Source of the DNA: G020354085 sp964629975
GTDB taxonomy: Bacteria; Pseudomonadota; Gammaproteobacteria; Acidiferrobacterales; Sulfurifustaceae
Assembly: GCA_964629975.1 (NCBI GenBank)
Contig: CAZVUN010000020.1
Coordinates: 1 to 34,626 of the forward strand
Length of the DNA stretch: 34,626 nt
Direction: 5' to 3'
In this document: in pieces, positions 1 to 8,363 of the stretch
How positions within the stretch are numbered: the stretch's first letter is position 1
Layout of the letters: every line of letters begins with the position of its first letter
Notes under the pieces: generated by a model
Told to the model about the DNA's origin: nothing
The model's database searches: none
Seen by the model: only the letters and a program-made list of their open reading frames with translations
Made by a program: the position numbers and the translations under genes

Positions 1-45
1 CGCCGCCACCGCCCGCGAACGCCTGAGCGCGCCGCGCGCGCACCG

Positions 46-717
46 TCACTCGCCGGGCGTGCCGTCCGCCGTTGTCAGCACGATGTCGAACTCGGCTGCG
101 GGCGCGGCGCCGGCGGCCGCGCCCGGCCGCAACTCGGCCAGCACCAGGTGACGCTGTGTCACCGGGATTGCATTGAACAGGAAGTCCTGCGCGTTGCGCG
201 GCTCGCCCGCGACGTACAGCTGTGTGGTGAACGGGCGCGCCCCGCGCGCCCACACCGCAAAGTGGATGTGCGGCGTGCGCCCGGGATACGGCACCGGGCG
301 GATGGTGCGAAAGCGGTAGCGGCCGGCGCCATCGGTGCGCGTGCGACCGAAACCCTGGAAGTTCTCATCCGGGGCGCCGCCGCGGTCGCGCGGGTGGTGA
401 TAGCGCCCGTTGGCATCGCATTGCCAGATCTCGACGCGCACGCCGGCAAGCGGCCGGCCGTTGACGTCGAGGATGCGTCCGCCCACATCGCTCACCGTGC
501 CCAGCGCGCGCTGCGCCCGGCCGCGCACCTGCGTGAGGTCGTTGTCATCGTCGAGCGGCGGTTGCTCCGGGTAAAAGGGGCCGGCGGTCTGCGCCGGCGT
601 GCTCGCGCGCGAGGGGCCGGCAAACGCGTTACCACCCAGCAGCAATCCGGCCACGCCCAGCAACAACCGGCGTCGGCCCGCATCGGCCGGCAGCGGCGCG
701 CGCATCGGCCGACTCAC
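46..717 (-). CDS. Exported intradiol ring-cleavage dioxygenase (protocatechuate 3,4-dioxygenase beta-like)
   Basis: A 223-residue non-heme iron(III) dioxygenase of the intradiol family, which opens catechol-type rings between the hydroxyls. The four expected iron ligands are visible as Tyr106 (GRYHHP), Tyr144 (PYPGRTPHIHF), His150 and His152. The N-terminus carries a twin-arginine-like RRR at 15-17, a hydrophobic stretch and a likely cleavage near Ala33, so the enzyme is probably exported, unlike cytoplasmic PcaGH. The GTG start at 717 overlaps the stop of the MEKHLA gene (GTGA), indicating translational coupling; an ATG at 705 is the alternative. No other aromatic-catabolism genes are nearby, so the substrate cannot be inferred. 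Confidence 0.88.
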   Translation of the reverse strand: MSRPMRAPLPADAGRRRLLLGVAGLLLGGNAFAGPSRASTPAQTAGPFYPEQPPLDDDNDLTQVRGRAQRALGTVSDVGGRILDVNGRPLAGVRVEIWQCDANGRYHHPRDRGGAPDENFQGFGRTRTDGAGRYRFRTIRPVPYPGRTPHIHFAVWARGARPFTTQLYVAGEPRNAQDFLFNAIPVTQRHLVLAELRPGAAAGAAPAAEFDIVLTTADGTPGE

Positions 718-1235
718 AGATACTCCCAGTGGCGGAACACCACCGCCTGACCGCGATATTCACCGCGCGCGTCAACGACGTTCCACACGGTCGCGCCGCG
801 GATGCGAAAGCGTCGCCCGCGGGTGGAGATGCGGATGCCGGCGTAGTCGTCGATGAATCCGTGCGCCGTGACCCGGGCGAGGAAGCGGCGGCGCTCGGCC
901 TGCGCCACGGGCTCGGCGCTCAGGCGCGAGGGCATGGCGGTAAACGCCTCCCAGGTGCTCTCCCACAGGGTCAGCGCCAGGCGGTTGGCGTAGTTGAACA
1001 CCGGATCGGCTTGCGTGTCATGCGCGGCCACGACCAGCGGCGCCTCGTACAGCACGCGCCCCAGCTCCTCCGCCGGCACCTCGGCAGCGAGCAGATCGCG
1101 CCCCGTCCAGCGCCGGTAGCTCGCGCACAGCTGCCCTGCCTGCGCGCGCAGGAACCCATTGTGCGCGCCCGGCGCCGGGCGGGCGGCGGGCGGCTGCCGA
1201 TGGCGCAGGTCCACGCTGGTGTGTGCCTTGGTCAC
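714..1235 (-). CDS. MEKHLA domain-containing protein
   Basis: A protein of about 173 residues matching the MEKHLA domain, a PAS-like fold. Characteristic features are the SYRRWTGRDL block near the N-terminus, the PVFNYANRLALTLWE block, and an Arg-rich C-terminal half ending in FRHWEYL. The open frame runs further upstream, but that part is low-complexity and overlaps the divergent feoB-like gene. I therefore place the start at GTG 1235, just before TKAHTSVDLRH; an ATG at 1289 is possible. The stop overlaps the GTG of the exported dioxygenase by four bases, so the two form an operon. Its function is unknown; a sensory or ligand-binding role is inferred only from the PAS-like fold. Confidence 0.78.
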   Translation of the reverse strand: MTKAHTSVDLRHRQPPAARPAPGAHNGFLRAQAGQLCASYRRWTGRDLLAAEVPAEELGRVLYEAPLVVAAHDTQADPVFNYANRLALTLWESTWEAFTAMPSRLSAEPVAQAERRRFLARVTAHGFIDDYAGIRISTRGRRFRIRGATVWNVVDARGEYRGQAVVFRHWEYL

Positions 1236-1351
1236 GGTGCCTTGGGTCTTTCGCCCGCTAGGATAAGCGCGCCGGCACGGCGGCGCCATCGACATTGGGG
1301 GGCGGGCGCGCCGGTGGCGCGGCGCAGGTGCCGGGGGGGAGAATAGCCGGT

Positions 1352-3403
1352 ATGACCAAGCCGGTGCCGGCCACCGTCGTCGCGCTGCACACGCCGCCGT
1401 ACCGCGGCGCGCGGCGGCTGCGCATTGCACTGGTCGGCCTGCCGCGCAGCGGCAAGAGCACGCTGTTCCGGGCGGTAGCGAGCACCGTCACGCACCGCGG
1501 CGCGCTCGCCGGCACGCAGCGCGCCTACGAGGAGTGCGCCGTCCAGATCGGCCTGCACGAGGCGCAGGTCGTCGATCTGCCGAGCATCCACAGCCTGCAC
1601 CAGCTGCCGCGCAGTGAACGCGTGACGCTGCAATACCTGCTGTGGGGCGATGAGCGCCCGCCGGTCGCGGCCCACGATCGGGGCGGGCCGCCGGCGCCGT
1701 TCGCCCCGCCCGATGTGATCGTGCAGGTGATCGACGCGACCGCGCTCGCGCGCCACCTCGAGCTCACGCTCGAGCTTGCCCTGCTCGGACGGCCGATGGT
1801 GCTGGCGCTCAACATGATGGACCAGGCGCGCGCCAAGGGGATGCACCTGAGCCTGCGCGCGCTGCAGCGCCGTCTCGGCGCACCGGTCGTGCCGACCGTC
1901 GCGACCATGGGCCAGGGCATCGCACCGCTGTTCGCCGCCGCGCTCGAGGCGGCGCGCGCCGCGGCCTGTCCGGTGCCGCCGGCGCCGAGCCCGCACCTGC
2001 AAACCGCCCTGGTACCGCTCACCGCCGCGCTCAATCGCGCGGAGCTGCACGCCGCCTTCCGTGTCCCGCACGCCCTGTTGCTCAACCAGGTGGCCGCCGA
2101 CGACGCCTACTTCCGCGACGAGCTGCGCCAGCACTTCGCAGCGCTGCTGCCGCAGGTCCAGGCGCTGCGCGCGCAGGCCGAGCAGGCGCTGCCGCGGCCG
2201 CTCGCCGAGGAGCTGCACGCCGATCGCCGCCACCGCGCCGCCACGCTGGCCGAGGCCGTGACGCGTGTCGGTGCCGCGCACGACGGCCGTGGCTGGCGCT
2301 ACTGGCTCGATGAGTTGTTCCTGCATCCGCACTGGGGTCTCATCGGCAGTCTGGCGGTGTTCGCGGCGGTGCTGTTCGTGGTGTTCGAGGTGAGCCGCTG
2401 GCTCGACGCCGTGAGCGCGGCGCCCCTCATCGACTGGGCGAGCCGCTGGCAGCCGCAGGACACGGGCGGCGTGATCGCGCGCGCGGTGCTCGACGGTCTC
2501 ATCGGGCTCACCGGCATTGTCGTGCCGTACATGATCCCGCTGGTGCTGCTGCTGGTGGCGCTCGAGGAGTCCGGCATCATGCAGCGCATCGCCTTCGTCG
2601 TGGACCGCGGCTTCCATCACCTCGGCCTGCACGGCGCCGTCGCGGTGCCGTTCCTGCTCGGTCTCGGCTGCAATGTGCCGGCGATCTCCGCCGTCGCCGC
2701 CACCACCCGCGGGCGCGAGCGCGTGCTGGCCTCGGTGCTCCTTACCTTCGTGCCGTGCTCGGCACGCTCGGCCATCATCCTGGCGCTGGCCGGCAAGTAT
2801 CTCGGCGGACTCGGGGTATTCGCCCTGTTCGCCCTGACCGCGGTGGTGATCGCGCTGGGCGGGCATCTGCTGTCGCGCCGCTTTCCGGCACGCGCCCCGG
2901 GTCAGGTGCAGGACATCCCGCCCTACGCGGTGCCGCGCCTGCGCCCGCTGCTCGCGCAGACCTGGGTGCGCACGCGCGACATCCTCACGATCGTGACCCC
3001 GCTGCTGGTCGGCGGCAGCGTGGTGCTCGCGCTGCTGCAGCACCTCGGCGCCGCTGCCGTGATCAACACGCTGTTCACGCCCGTCACGGCGTGGTGGCTT
3101 GGGCTGCCGGTCGCGCTCGGCGTGCCCATCCTGTTCGGCGTGCTGCGCAAGGAGCTGTCGCTGCTCATGGTCTACCAGGCGCTGGGGAGCTTCGACGTGG
3201 GCGCATATCTCGACGGGGTGCAGCTCACGACCTTCCTGATCTTCCTCACCTTCTACATTCCGTGCGTGTCGACCTTCGCCGTGATGCTCAAGACCATCGG
3301 GCGCCGGCAGGCACTGCTGTCAATCGCACTGTCGGTGAGCGTGGCGCTCGGTGTGGCCGGCGCGGTGCGGGTGCTGCTCGAGTTCGCGCGGTGGCTGCTA
3401 TGA
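1352..3403 (+). CDS. feoB: FeoB-like ferrous iron transporter with N-terminal GTPase domain
   Basis: A 683-residue membrane protein with a FeoB-type G domain followed by two Gate domains. The P-loop is GLPRSGKST (29-37) and the G4 motif is NMMD. The switch II/G3 motif reads DLPS rather than the usual DLPG. The first Gate carries GLGCNVPAI and the VPCSARS segment, and the second has GVLRKELSLLMVY; both are FeoB hallmarks. The ATG at 1352 follows a purine-rich GGGGGGAGA. It is transcribed divergently from the MEKHLA gene and converges on the lipocalin gene, ending 9 bp from it. No feoA or feoC is adjacent. Fe(II) uptake is the family expectation, but the altered G3 motif and somewhat short length leave GTP hydrolysis and substrate uncertain. 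Confidence 0.88.
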   Translation: MTKPVPATVVALHTPPYRGARRLRIALVGLPRSGKSTLFRAVASTVTHRGALAGTQRAYEECAVQIGLHEAQVVDLPSIHSLHQLPRSERVTLQYLLWGDERPPVAAHDRGGPPAPFAPPDVIVQVIDATALARHLELTLELALLGRPMVLALNMMDQARAKGMHLSLRALQRRLGAPVVPTVATMGQGIAPLFAAALEAARAAACPVPPAPSPHLQTALVPLTAALNRAELHAAFRVPHALLLNQVAADDAYFRDELRQHFAALLPQVQALRAQAEQALPRPLAEELHADRRHRAATLAEAVTRVGAAHDGRGWRYWLDELFLHPHWGLIGSLAVFAAVLFVVFEVSRWLDAVSAAPLIDWASRWQPQDTGGVIARAVLDGLIGLTGIVVPYMIPLVLLLVALEESGIMQRIAFVVDRGFHHLGLHGAVAVPFLLGLGCNVPAISAVAATTRGRERVLASVLLTFVPCSARSAIILALAGKYLGGLGVFALFALTAVVIALGGHLLSRRFPARAPGQVQDIPPYAVPRLRPLLAQTWVRTRDILTIVTPLLVGGSVVLALLQHLGAAAVINTLFTPVTAWWLGLPVALGVPILFGVLRKELSLLMVYQALGSFDVGAYLDGVQLTTFLIFLTFYIPCVSTFAVMLKTIGRRQALLSIALSVSVALGVAGAVRVLLEFARWLL

Positions 3404-3412
3404 CGCGTGCGG

Positions 3413-3979
3413 TCAGCGCGGCGCGGGCGGGTCAGCGCGATCGTGGGTGACGTAGATGAGCGCGTCGGTATTGAAGCCGGCCGTGCGCGCGGTCGCGACC
3501 AGACCGCTCAAGACCTCCGGCGCCAATTGCCGCTCGCGCGCCAGGATCCACAAGTAGTCGCGGCTTGGACCGCTCACGAGCGCGTAGCGGTAGGCGTCGT
3601 GGTCGAGCGCGAGCACGTGATAGCCGCCATAGAACGGCCAGAAGAACGTCACCTTGAGGCTGGCGGTGCGGGCATCGCCGAGGAAATAACCACGACCGAG
3701 CACCTCGCGCCACTGCCCGCTGGCGTCGTCGAAGCCACGGTTGCGCACGTCGATACCACCGTCGCTGCGGCGCGTGTAGGTGGCCGAGACGTTGCTGAGC
3801 CCGCGCTCGAAGCGGTGATCGAGACGTGCGATCTCGTACCAGGTGCCGAGGTAGCGCTCGAGCTCGAACTCGCCGACCGGCTGCACGCCCGGCGGCACAC
3901 TGGTGCAGCCGGGCAGCATCACCGCCAGCACGCCGAACATGCCGATGGCTGCAATCCTGGTCGTCACGCGCCGCATCAT
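3413..3979 (-). CDS. blc: Outer-membrane lipoprotein, bacterial lipocalin (Blc-like)
   Basis: A 188-residue lipocalin. An N-terminal hydrophobic segment ends in the lipobox LPGC with Cys25 as the lipidation site. Next comes the lipocalin signature GTWYEIARLDHRFERGLSN (from residue 45) and later FFWPFYGGYHVLALD and SRDYLWILAR, all typical of the Blc/ApoD-like family that binds lipids at the outer membrane. The ATG at 3979 is preceded by GAGG at good spacing; a second ATG follows immediately. It lies 44 bp downstream of the CDF transporter and may be the last gene of that minus-strand unit. The residue after Cys25 is Thr, so there is no obvious inner-membrane retention signal. Confidence 0.93.
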   Translation of the reverse strand: MMRRVTTRIAAIGMFGVLAVMLPGCTSVPPGVQPVGEFELERYLGTWYEIARLDHRFERGLSNVSATYTRRSDGGIDVRNRGFDDASGQWREVLGRGYFLGDARTASLKVTFFWPFYGGYHVLALDHDAYRYALVSGPSRDYLWILARERQLAPEVLSGLVATARTAGFNTDALIYVTHDRADPPAPR

Positions 3980-4023
3980 GGTTAGAACCCTCTTCGCGTG
4001 GGAATCAATGGCGCCCGGCAATG

Positions 4024-4923
4024 TTAGCGATCCAGCGCCTGGTCGGCGTAGGAGCTCGGGTGCTCGACCGGCTCGATGTGACCGAGCACGTTGGCGTGCG
4101 GCAGCGCCGCACGAATCGCCGCCTCGATCTCCTCCAGCACGGCATGTCCGCGCTCGACGCTCCACGCCCCCGGTACCAGCAGGTGAAAGGAGATGAAGCG
4201 CCGGTGCCCGGACTGGCGCGTGCGCAGGGCGTGGTAGGTGATGCCCTGGGCGGCATAGCGCTGCAGGATCGTGGCCACGCGCGCCGTGTCCTCGGCGGGC
4301 AGCGCGTAGTCCATGAGACCGTGCACCGAGCGGCGGATCAGCTCGATACCGGTCCAGGCGATGTAGGATGCAACCACGAGCGCAATCAGGGGATCGAGCC
4401 GCAACCACCCGGTGGCCGCGACCGCCGCGACCGCCGCGATCACGCCGGCCGAGGTCCACACGTCGGTCATCAGGTGCTGGCCGTCGGCCTCGAGCGTGAT
4501 GCTGTGGTGGCGGCGGCCGGCGCGGCGCAGCACCTGCGCCACGGCGAGATTCACCAGCGCCGCGGCTGCCGACGCCGCGAGCCCGATGCCGACGCGCGCC
4601 AGCGGCTGCGGCTCCCACAGGCGCGGCACGGCCGCGGTGGCGATGCTGGCCGCGGCCGTCAAGATCATCGCGCCCTCGGCCCCGCTCGCGAAATACTCGG
4701 CCTTGCCGTGCCCGAAGTGATGCTCCGCGTCCGCCGGGCGTGCCGCGACCGTCAGCAGCCACAGCGCGAGCAGCGCAGCGCCCAGGTTGACGAACGATTC
4801 GAGCGCATCGGAGAACAGCCCGACCGAGCCGGTGAGCCACCAGGCAACGCCCTTCAGCACGATCGTCACCACGGCCGCGGCGATCGACAGCCAGGCGTAA
4901 CCGGTGAGCGATGCGCGTGTCAT
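4024..4923 (-). CDS. Cation diffusion facilitator family metal transporter
   Basis: A 299-residue CDF-family transporter that would export divalent metals such as Zn(II), Fe(II) or Mn(II) in exchange for protons. The sequence shows SDALESFVNL in TM2, HFGHGKAEYFAS after TM3, and HLMTDVWTSAGV in TM5, which carries His and Asp metal ligands of site A. A cytoplasmic domain with HRRFISFHLLVPG and GHAVLEEIE follows. The ATG at 4923 begins MTRASLTGYAW; no good Shine-Dalgarno precedes it, but upstream residues look non-coding. It sits 76 bp after the esterase and 44 bp before the lipocalin on the same strand. Metal specificity cannot be read from the sequence. Confidence 0.93.
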   Translation of the reverse strand: MTRASLTGYAWLSIAAAVVTIVLKGVAWWLTGSVGLFSDALESFVNLGAALLALWLLTVAARPADAEHHFGHGKAEYFASGAEGAMILTAAASIATAAVPRLWEPQPLARVGIGLAASAAAALVNLAVAQVLRRAGRRHHSITLEADGQHLMTDVWTSAGVIAAVAAVAATGWLRLDPLIALVVASYIAWTGIELIRRSVHGLMDYALPAEDTARVATILQRYAAQGITYHALRTRQSGHRRFISFHLLVPGAWSVERGHAVLEEIEAAIRAALPHANVLGHIEPVEHPSSYADQALDR

Positions 4924-4999
4924 ACAGGAGGCGGGAAGGAGGACCGGTCGCCAGCATAGCGCAAGCGCCGGCCCGGCAGGAACGGGCGCGCCGCGGCGC

Positions 5000-5995
5000 C
5001 TAGCGCCGCGCGTGGCCGCGGAAAAACTCCCAGGCGAGCTCCGCGCCCTCGGCGTCGCGGCACACCGGGCCAATCAGGCGGCGCAGCGCCGGGGCATTCG
5101 GCAGCCGGTGCGCCATCGACGGCAGCGCGTGGCCGCCACCCTCGACCTGATAGAACACGACCGTGGCCGCGCCCGGCGCCGCCGCGCGCCAGCTGCGCCG
5201 TTCGATGCGGCAACCGTCGTTGGCATCACGATCGGGCAGCGCTTCGCGCAGCGTGGCGACGCCGCCCACGCCGTTGACCTCGCGCCACCAGTGCACCATG
5301 GCCTCGATCGGCATGGTCTCGCCGCGCCCGCCGCGGATGCTGCCGCCCTGCCACTGAATGAGCGGATCGGCCGTGCCGTTGAGCAGCATCAGTGGCACGC
5401 GCACGCCGGCGCGCGGCGCGGGCGGCGCGCGCGCCGGCAGCGACGCGATGAAGGCGGCCGCGGCGGCGAAGCGCTGCGGCTGCTCGAGCAGCAGGCGCAT
5501 GGTCATCATGCCGCCGTTCGAGGCGCCGGTCACGAACACGCGCCGCGTATCGTAGCGATAGCGCGTCTCGGCCCAGTTGAGCAGCTGCACGAGGAACCCC
5601 ACATCGTCGGCCGCGCTCTTGCCAACGGCGTTGTCCGGCCGCAGATCGTTCCAGTTCTGGTGATCGCCTTTCGGATCGCCGGTCGCGGCGTTGGTGGCGT
5701 TGGGAATGAGCAGCAACACCCCTTCCCGATCGGCGATGGCGAGCCACTGGCGCGTGCCGCCTGCGCCCGGCCGCAGGATCTTGCGCATGCCCTGCGTGCC
5801 GCCGTGCAGCAGCAGCACCACCGGCGCACCGGCGCGGTAACCGCGCGGCTCGTACACCAGGGTCCAGCGTTGCGTGCCGCCAAGCGTGAGGCCGAATTCC
5901 TGCAACTGCCCTTGCGGCGCGTCGCCGGCGCGTGCGCCGGCGCCTGCCAGCGCGATGCAAGCCGCAACCCATCCGCTGAGACTGCCGAGGCGCAT
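5000..5995 (-). CDS. Secreted PHB depolymerase-like / LpqC-type esterase
   Basis: A 331-residue alpha/beta-hydrolase of the polyhydroxybutyrate depolymerase/LpqC/feruloyl-esterase group. It has a Sec-type signal peptide (hydrophobic 9-20, AGARA near residue 23) and an oxyanion segment LLLHGGTQG. The nucleophile elbow is GASNGG with Ser159, the acid region is LNGTADPLIQW, and a late GGGHALP supplies the catalytic His. Residues such as NATNAATGDPKGDHQNWND are typical of the family. Whether the substrate is an extracellular polyester or a feruloyl/acetyl ester is not decidable. It is 66 bp downstream of the TAXI protein gene in the same orientation, suggesting co-transcription of periplasmic or secreted proteins. 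Confidence 0.9.
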   Translation of the reverse strand: MRLGSLSGWVAACIALAGAGARAGDAPQGQLQEFGLTLGGTQRWTLVYEPRGYRAGAPVVLLLHGGTQGMRKILRPGAGGTRQWLAIADREGVLLLIPNATNAATGDPKGDHQNWNDLRPDNAVGKSAADDVGFLVQLLNWAETRYRYDTRRVFVTGASNGGMMTMRLLLEQPQRFAAAAAFIASLPARAPPAPRAGVRVPLMLLNGTADPLIQWQGGSIRGGRGETMPIEAMVHWWREVNGVGGVATLREALPDRDANDGCRIERRSWRAAAPGAATVVFYQVEGGGHALPSMAHRLPNAPALRRLIGPVCRDAEGAELAWEFFRGHARR

Positions 5996-6061
5996 TTGCG
6001 TGTGATCCCGCTTGGTACAACAGACCGGCTCCGAAGCGGTTGACCGGGTGCGCTGAGGCGG

Positions 6062-7087
6062 CTACGGCCGTGCCGGGGCGCTGCCGCCGGTCACGCGCAA
6101 GACACCAATCTCGCGCAGATAGCGCGCCGTGCCAGGGTGCAGCAGCCCCGCCTGCGGCGCCTCGGCCGCGGTATTGACCGCCGTGCTGTAGCGCGCCTGC
6201 GCCAGGCGTGCGCCGAGTGCCGCCTCGCCGCGATGCAGGGCGCGCGCCAGCCGATAGGCCGTGTCCTCGGGCAGGTCGCCACGCGCCAGCACGAACGACC
6301 ACAGTCCGACCGATACCAGCGGCGCGTCCTGTCCGGCATAGGTTCCGGCGGGAATCGTCAGGGTGCGCAGCAGCGAATCGCGTGCCTGGATGCGGCGGAT
6401 CTCGTCGGCGTCCGGCACGATGAAGCGCGCACCGCCCGGGGCGTTGGCCACCGCGGTGAATCCCGGCCAGCCGAGCCCGCCGCCCCACAGCGCCGCGACC
6501 TTGCCCGCGAGCACCAGCGCCGGTCCATCGCCCGCCTTGTCGAGAAACACCGCCTCGAAATCACGCTCCGGCGACAGATCCAGGCCAGCCAGCACCTCGC
6601 GTGCCAGCAGGGTGAGGCCCGAGGCGCGGGTGCCGAACGCCACCGGCTTGCCCTTCAGGTCGGCAATGCGGCGATACGGACTGTCGCGGCGCACCACGAA
6701 CATGCCGGGCGCGGGGTACATGGCCGAAACGATGCGCAGTTGTGCCGGCGGCTGGCGCGTGGCGTCGAACACGCTGCGCGCCGCGTTGCCTTCGACCAGC
6801 GCGATGTCGAGCGTGCCGGCGGCGAGCAACGTCAGGTTCTCGCTGCTGCCCTTGGTGGCGCGCGGTTCGATGCGCAATGAGGCATCGGTGTCGTTCACGA
6901 CCGCGGCCAGCGCCGCGCCATACAGCTCGAAGCCACCGCCCGCGGTCGCCGTACCGAGCACCACACGCGTCTGCGCGCCAGCCGCGACGGACACGAGCAG
7001 GCAGGCCGCAAGGAGTGTGGTGCGTGCCAGCGCGCGGCCGCGGTTCGCGGGATGCGGGGCGGCGATGCCGTGCCTATGCAATCGCAC
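6062..7087 (-). CDS. TAXI family TRAP transporter solute-binding protein
   Basis: A 341-residue periplasmic binding protein of the TAXI family. After a signal peptide (hydrophobic 23-36, cleavage probably after AGA38) the mature protein starts with LGTATAGGGFELYGAALA, the TAXI opening. It continues with a GSSENLTLLAAGTLDIALVEG block and later FVVRRDSPYRRIADLKGKPVAFG. The GTG at 7087 lies 12 bp after the PilZ gene stop, so the two are probably coupled. No TRAP membrane component (DctQ/DctM fusion) is encoded in the window, so this is an orphan receptor here. The ligand is unknown; TAXI proteins with known ligands mostly bind small carboxylates such as glutamate. Confidence 0.92.
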   Translation of the reverse strand: MRLHRHGIAAPHPANRGRALARTTLLAACLLVSVAAGAQTRVVLGTATAGGGFELYGAALAAVVNDTDASLRIEPRATKGSSENLTLLAAGTLDIALVEGNAARSVFDATRQPPAQLRIVSAMYPAPGMFVVRRDSPYRRIADLKGKPVAFGTRASGLTLLAREVLAGLDLSPERDFEAVFLDKAGDGPALVLAGKVAALWGGGLGWPGFTAVANAPGGARFIVPDADEIRRIQARDSLLRTLTIPAGTYAGQDAPLVSVGLWSFVLARGDLPEDTAYRLARALHRGEAALGARLAQARYSTAVNTAAEAPQAGLLHPGTARYLREIGVLRVTGGSAPARP

Positions 7088-7099
7088 CGTGGCGCCGCG

Positions 7100-7384
7100 T
7101 CAGCCGCTGTCGAAATCGTAGAACTGCAACCCGATGCCTTCGTCGGTGACGCGCACCACGCGCGCCGGGAAGGTCACCTCGCCGTCGTGCCACGGCGTGC
7201 GCGGCAGCCGGATCTTGATGCTCGCGCCGACCGGGGGGCGGCGATGGCGCGGCACCATGACGAAGGCGCCGCCCTCGCTCAGGTCATTGGTAAAGACACT
7301 GACGCGCCCCATCTCGGGCTCGACGATCTCTGCCTCGATGCGAATCACCCGGCGCGCATGCCGCCGCCGCTCCTCCTGCCCCAT
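7100..7384 (-). CDS. PilZ domain protein (putative c-di-GMP receptor)
   Basis: A 94-residue single-domain PilZ protein. The two c-di-GMP contact motifs are present: an Arg-rich ERRRHARR at the N-terminus (RxxxR) and NDLSEGG (D/NxSxxG) about 25 residues later, followed by the beta-barrel with RLPRTPWHDGEVTFPARVVRV. I use ATG 7384, giving MGQEERRRHARR; the longer open frame upstream is low-complexity and lacks homology features. The stop is 12 bp ahead of the TAXI gene start, pointing to co-transcription. A role as a small c-di-GMP-responsive adaptor is inferred; no cyclase or phosphodiesterase gene is nearby. Confidence 0.88.
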   Translation of the reverse strand: MGQEERRRHARRVIRIEAEIVEPEMGRVSVFTNDLSEGGAFVMVPRHRRPPVGASIKIRLPRTPWHDGEVTFPARVVRVTDEGIGLQFYDFDSG

Positions 7385-7566
7385 GCCCACGCGTGCCTGC
7401 CTCCCCTGCCACCTCACGTGCCGATTGCGGTCTTCGGGCGCGACAGCTGCCGCCCGACTCGTTTGCACATTATGGCACGGGTGCCACCCGTGCGCGGCCC
7501 GCCGCACGCGTGTGCCAACCGCAGCGGCCAGCCCGTCCCGGCGGACGCGGTGCTCGGCACGCCGCC

Positions 7567-7770
7567 TCAGTAGTGCGGCGGCGGGGTTTCCTCGTCGCGG
7601 CTCGCGACCCATGCGGGTGCGAGCGTGCGCAGTTGCTGCTGGAGCGTTTCGACCTCGCGTGCCAGGCGAACCAGCTCGCGCTGCTGGCGCGTGAGGGCGT
7701 CGTTGAGCTCCTGGATCGTCCTGTCCTGGAACGCGACGCGCACCTCCAGCTCCGCCAGCCGGTCTTCCAT
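7567..7770 (-). CDS. slyX: SlyX family protein
   Basis: A 67-residue protein beginning MEDRLAELEVRVAFQDRTI, continuing with ELNDALTRQQREL and ending PPPHY, which is the SlyX pattern of an N-terminal coiled coil and a proline-rich tail. Its length matches the family. The ATG at 7770 is preceded by GGAGG at 7-nt spacing, an excellent ribosome-binding site. SlyX is widespread in Gammaproteobacteria, but its molecular role is not established. It is separated from the PilZ gene by about 180 bp and is divergent from the RRM gene. Confidence 0.93.
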   Translation of the reverse strand: MEDRLAELEVRVAFQDRTIQELNDALTRQQRELVRLAREVETLQQQLRTLAPAWVASRDEETPPPHY

Positions 7771-8093
7771 CGAGTTGCCTCCGCGTGGCTACTGATTCCA
7801 ATCATACCGGCCCCGGGTCCTTCGTGCGCGTTGCGGGCCGGATGCGCGACGTCCCCCGCGCCAACGGCGCGTCGCATCGCCCCAAACCCGGCGGCGGGTG
7901 ATTCTGTGATAAAGTGGCCACCCGAACTGCTGTGGCGCGCCCGCATTTCGCATCGACCCGCGCGCCGTCTTCCCCGCGGCCGTTCGGGCCGGCGCCGCCG
8001 GCCCGCAATCCACCGGCGGCCCTTCACGAAGCGTGAGCTTCCCCTGCAACGCCGGCAGCAGCACGCCGACCAACCCGAACACAGAGGCACCCC
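7771..8093. other. Divergent intergenic region between slyX and the RRM gene
   Basis: About 320 bp without a convincing gene. The long open frames crossing it show no recognisable protein. It must hold divergent promoters. On the plus strand, TGTGATAAA at 7905-7913 resembles an extended -10 element. If that is real, the RRM mRNA would have a leader of about 175 nt, which is common for RNA-binding protein genes. This is a weak inference. Confidence 0.35.
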
Positions 8094-8363
8094 ATGCGCA
8101 AAATGTACGTCGGCAACCTCGCGCCCGAGACCCGTGAGGCACAGGTGCGCGAGCTGTTCGCCCAGCACGGCACCGTACGCTCCATCAAGCTCGCGGCCGA
8201 TGTCTTCAGCGGCAAGTGCCGTGGCTTCGGTTTCGTCGAGATGGAGGGCCATGAGGCGCGCGCCGCGATCGCCGCGCTGAACGGCGCCGAGCTGAACGGC
8301 CGCCAGATCAAGGTCAACGAGGAACGTCCCCGCGACAAGCGCGCCGGCGCGCGCCGCGGATGA
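8094..8363 (+). CDS. RNA-binding protein with a single RRM domain
   Basis: An 89-residue RNA recognition motif protein. RNP2 is MYVGNL (residues 4-9) and RNP1 is CRGFGFVE (42-49), with the aromatic residues that stack on RNA bases in place. After the domain comes a short basic tail (PRDKRAGARRG) likely to add RNA affinity. Bacterial one-RRM proteins of this size are often cold-induced in cyanobacteria and are also found in Proteobacteria, where their targets are mostly unknown. The ATG at 8094 follows CAGAGG. The stop overlaps the ATG of the next gene (ATGA), indicating tight translational coupling to the 86-residue protein. Confidence 0.95.
   Translation: MRKMYVGNLAPETREAQVRELFAQHGTVRSIKLAADVFSGKCRGFGFVEMEGHEARAAIAALNGAELNGRQIKVNEERPRDKRAGARRG

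Noticed and set aside
1232..3043. A 603-codon open frame antisense to the FeoB-like gene
   Set aside because: Composition is Arg/His/Gln-rich with no family motifs; it is a shadow of the GC-rich transporter gene, which has clear domains.
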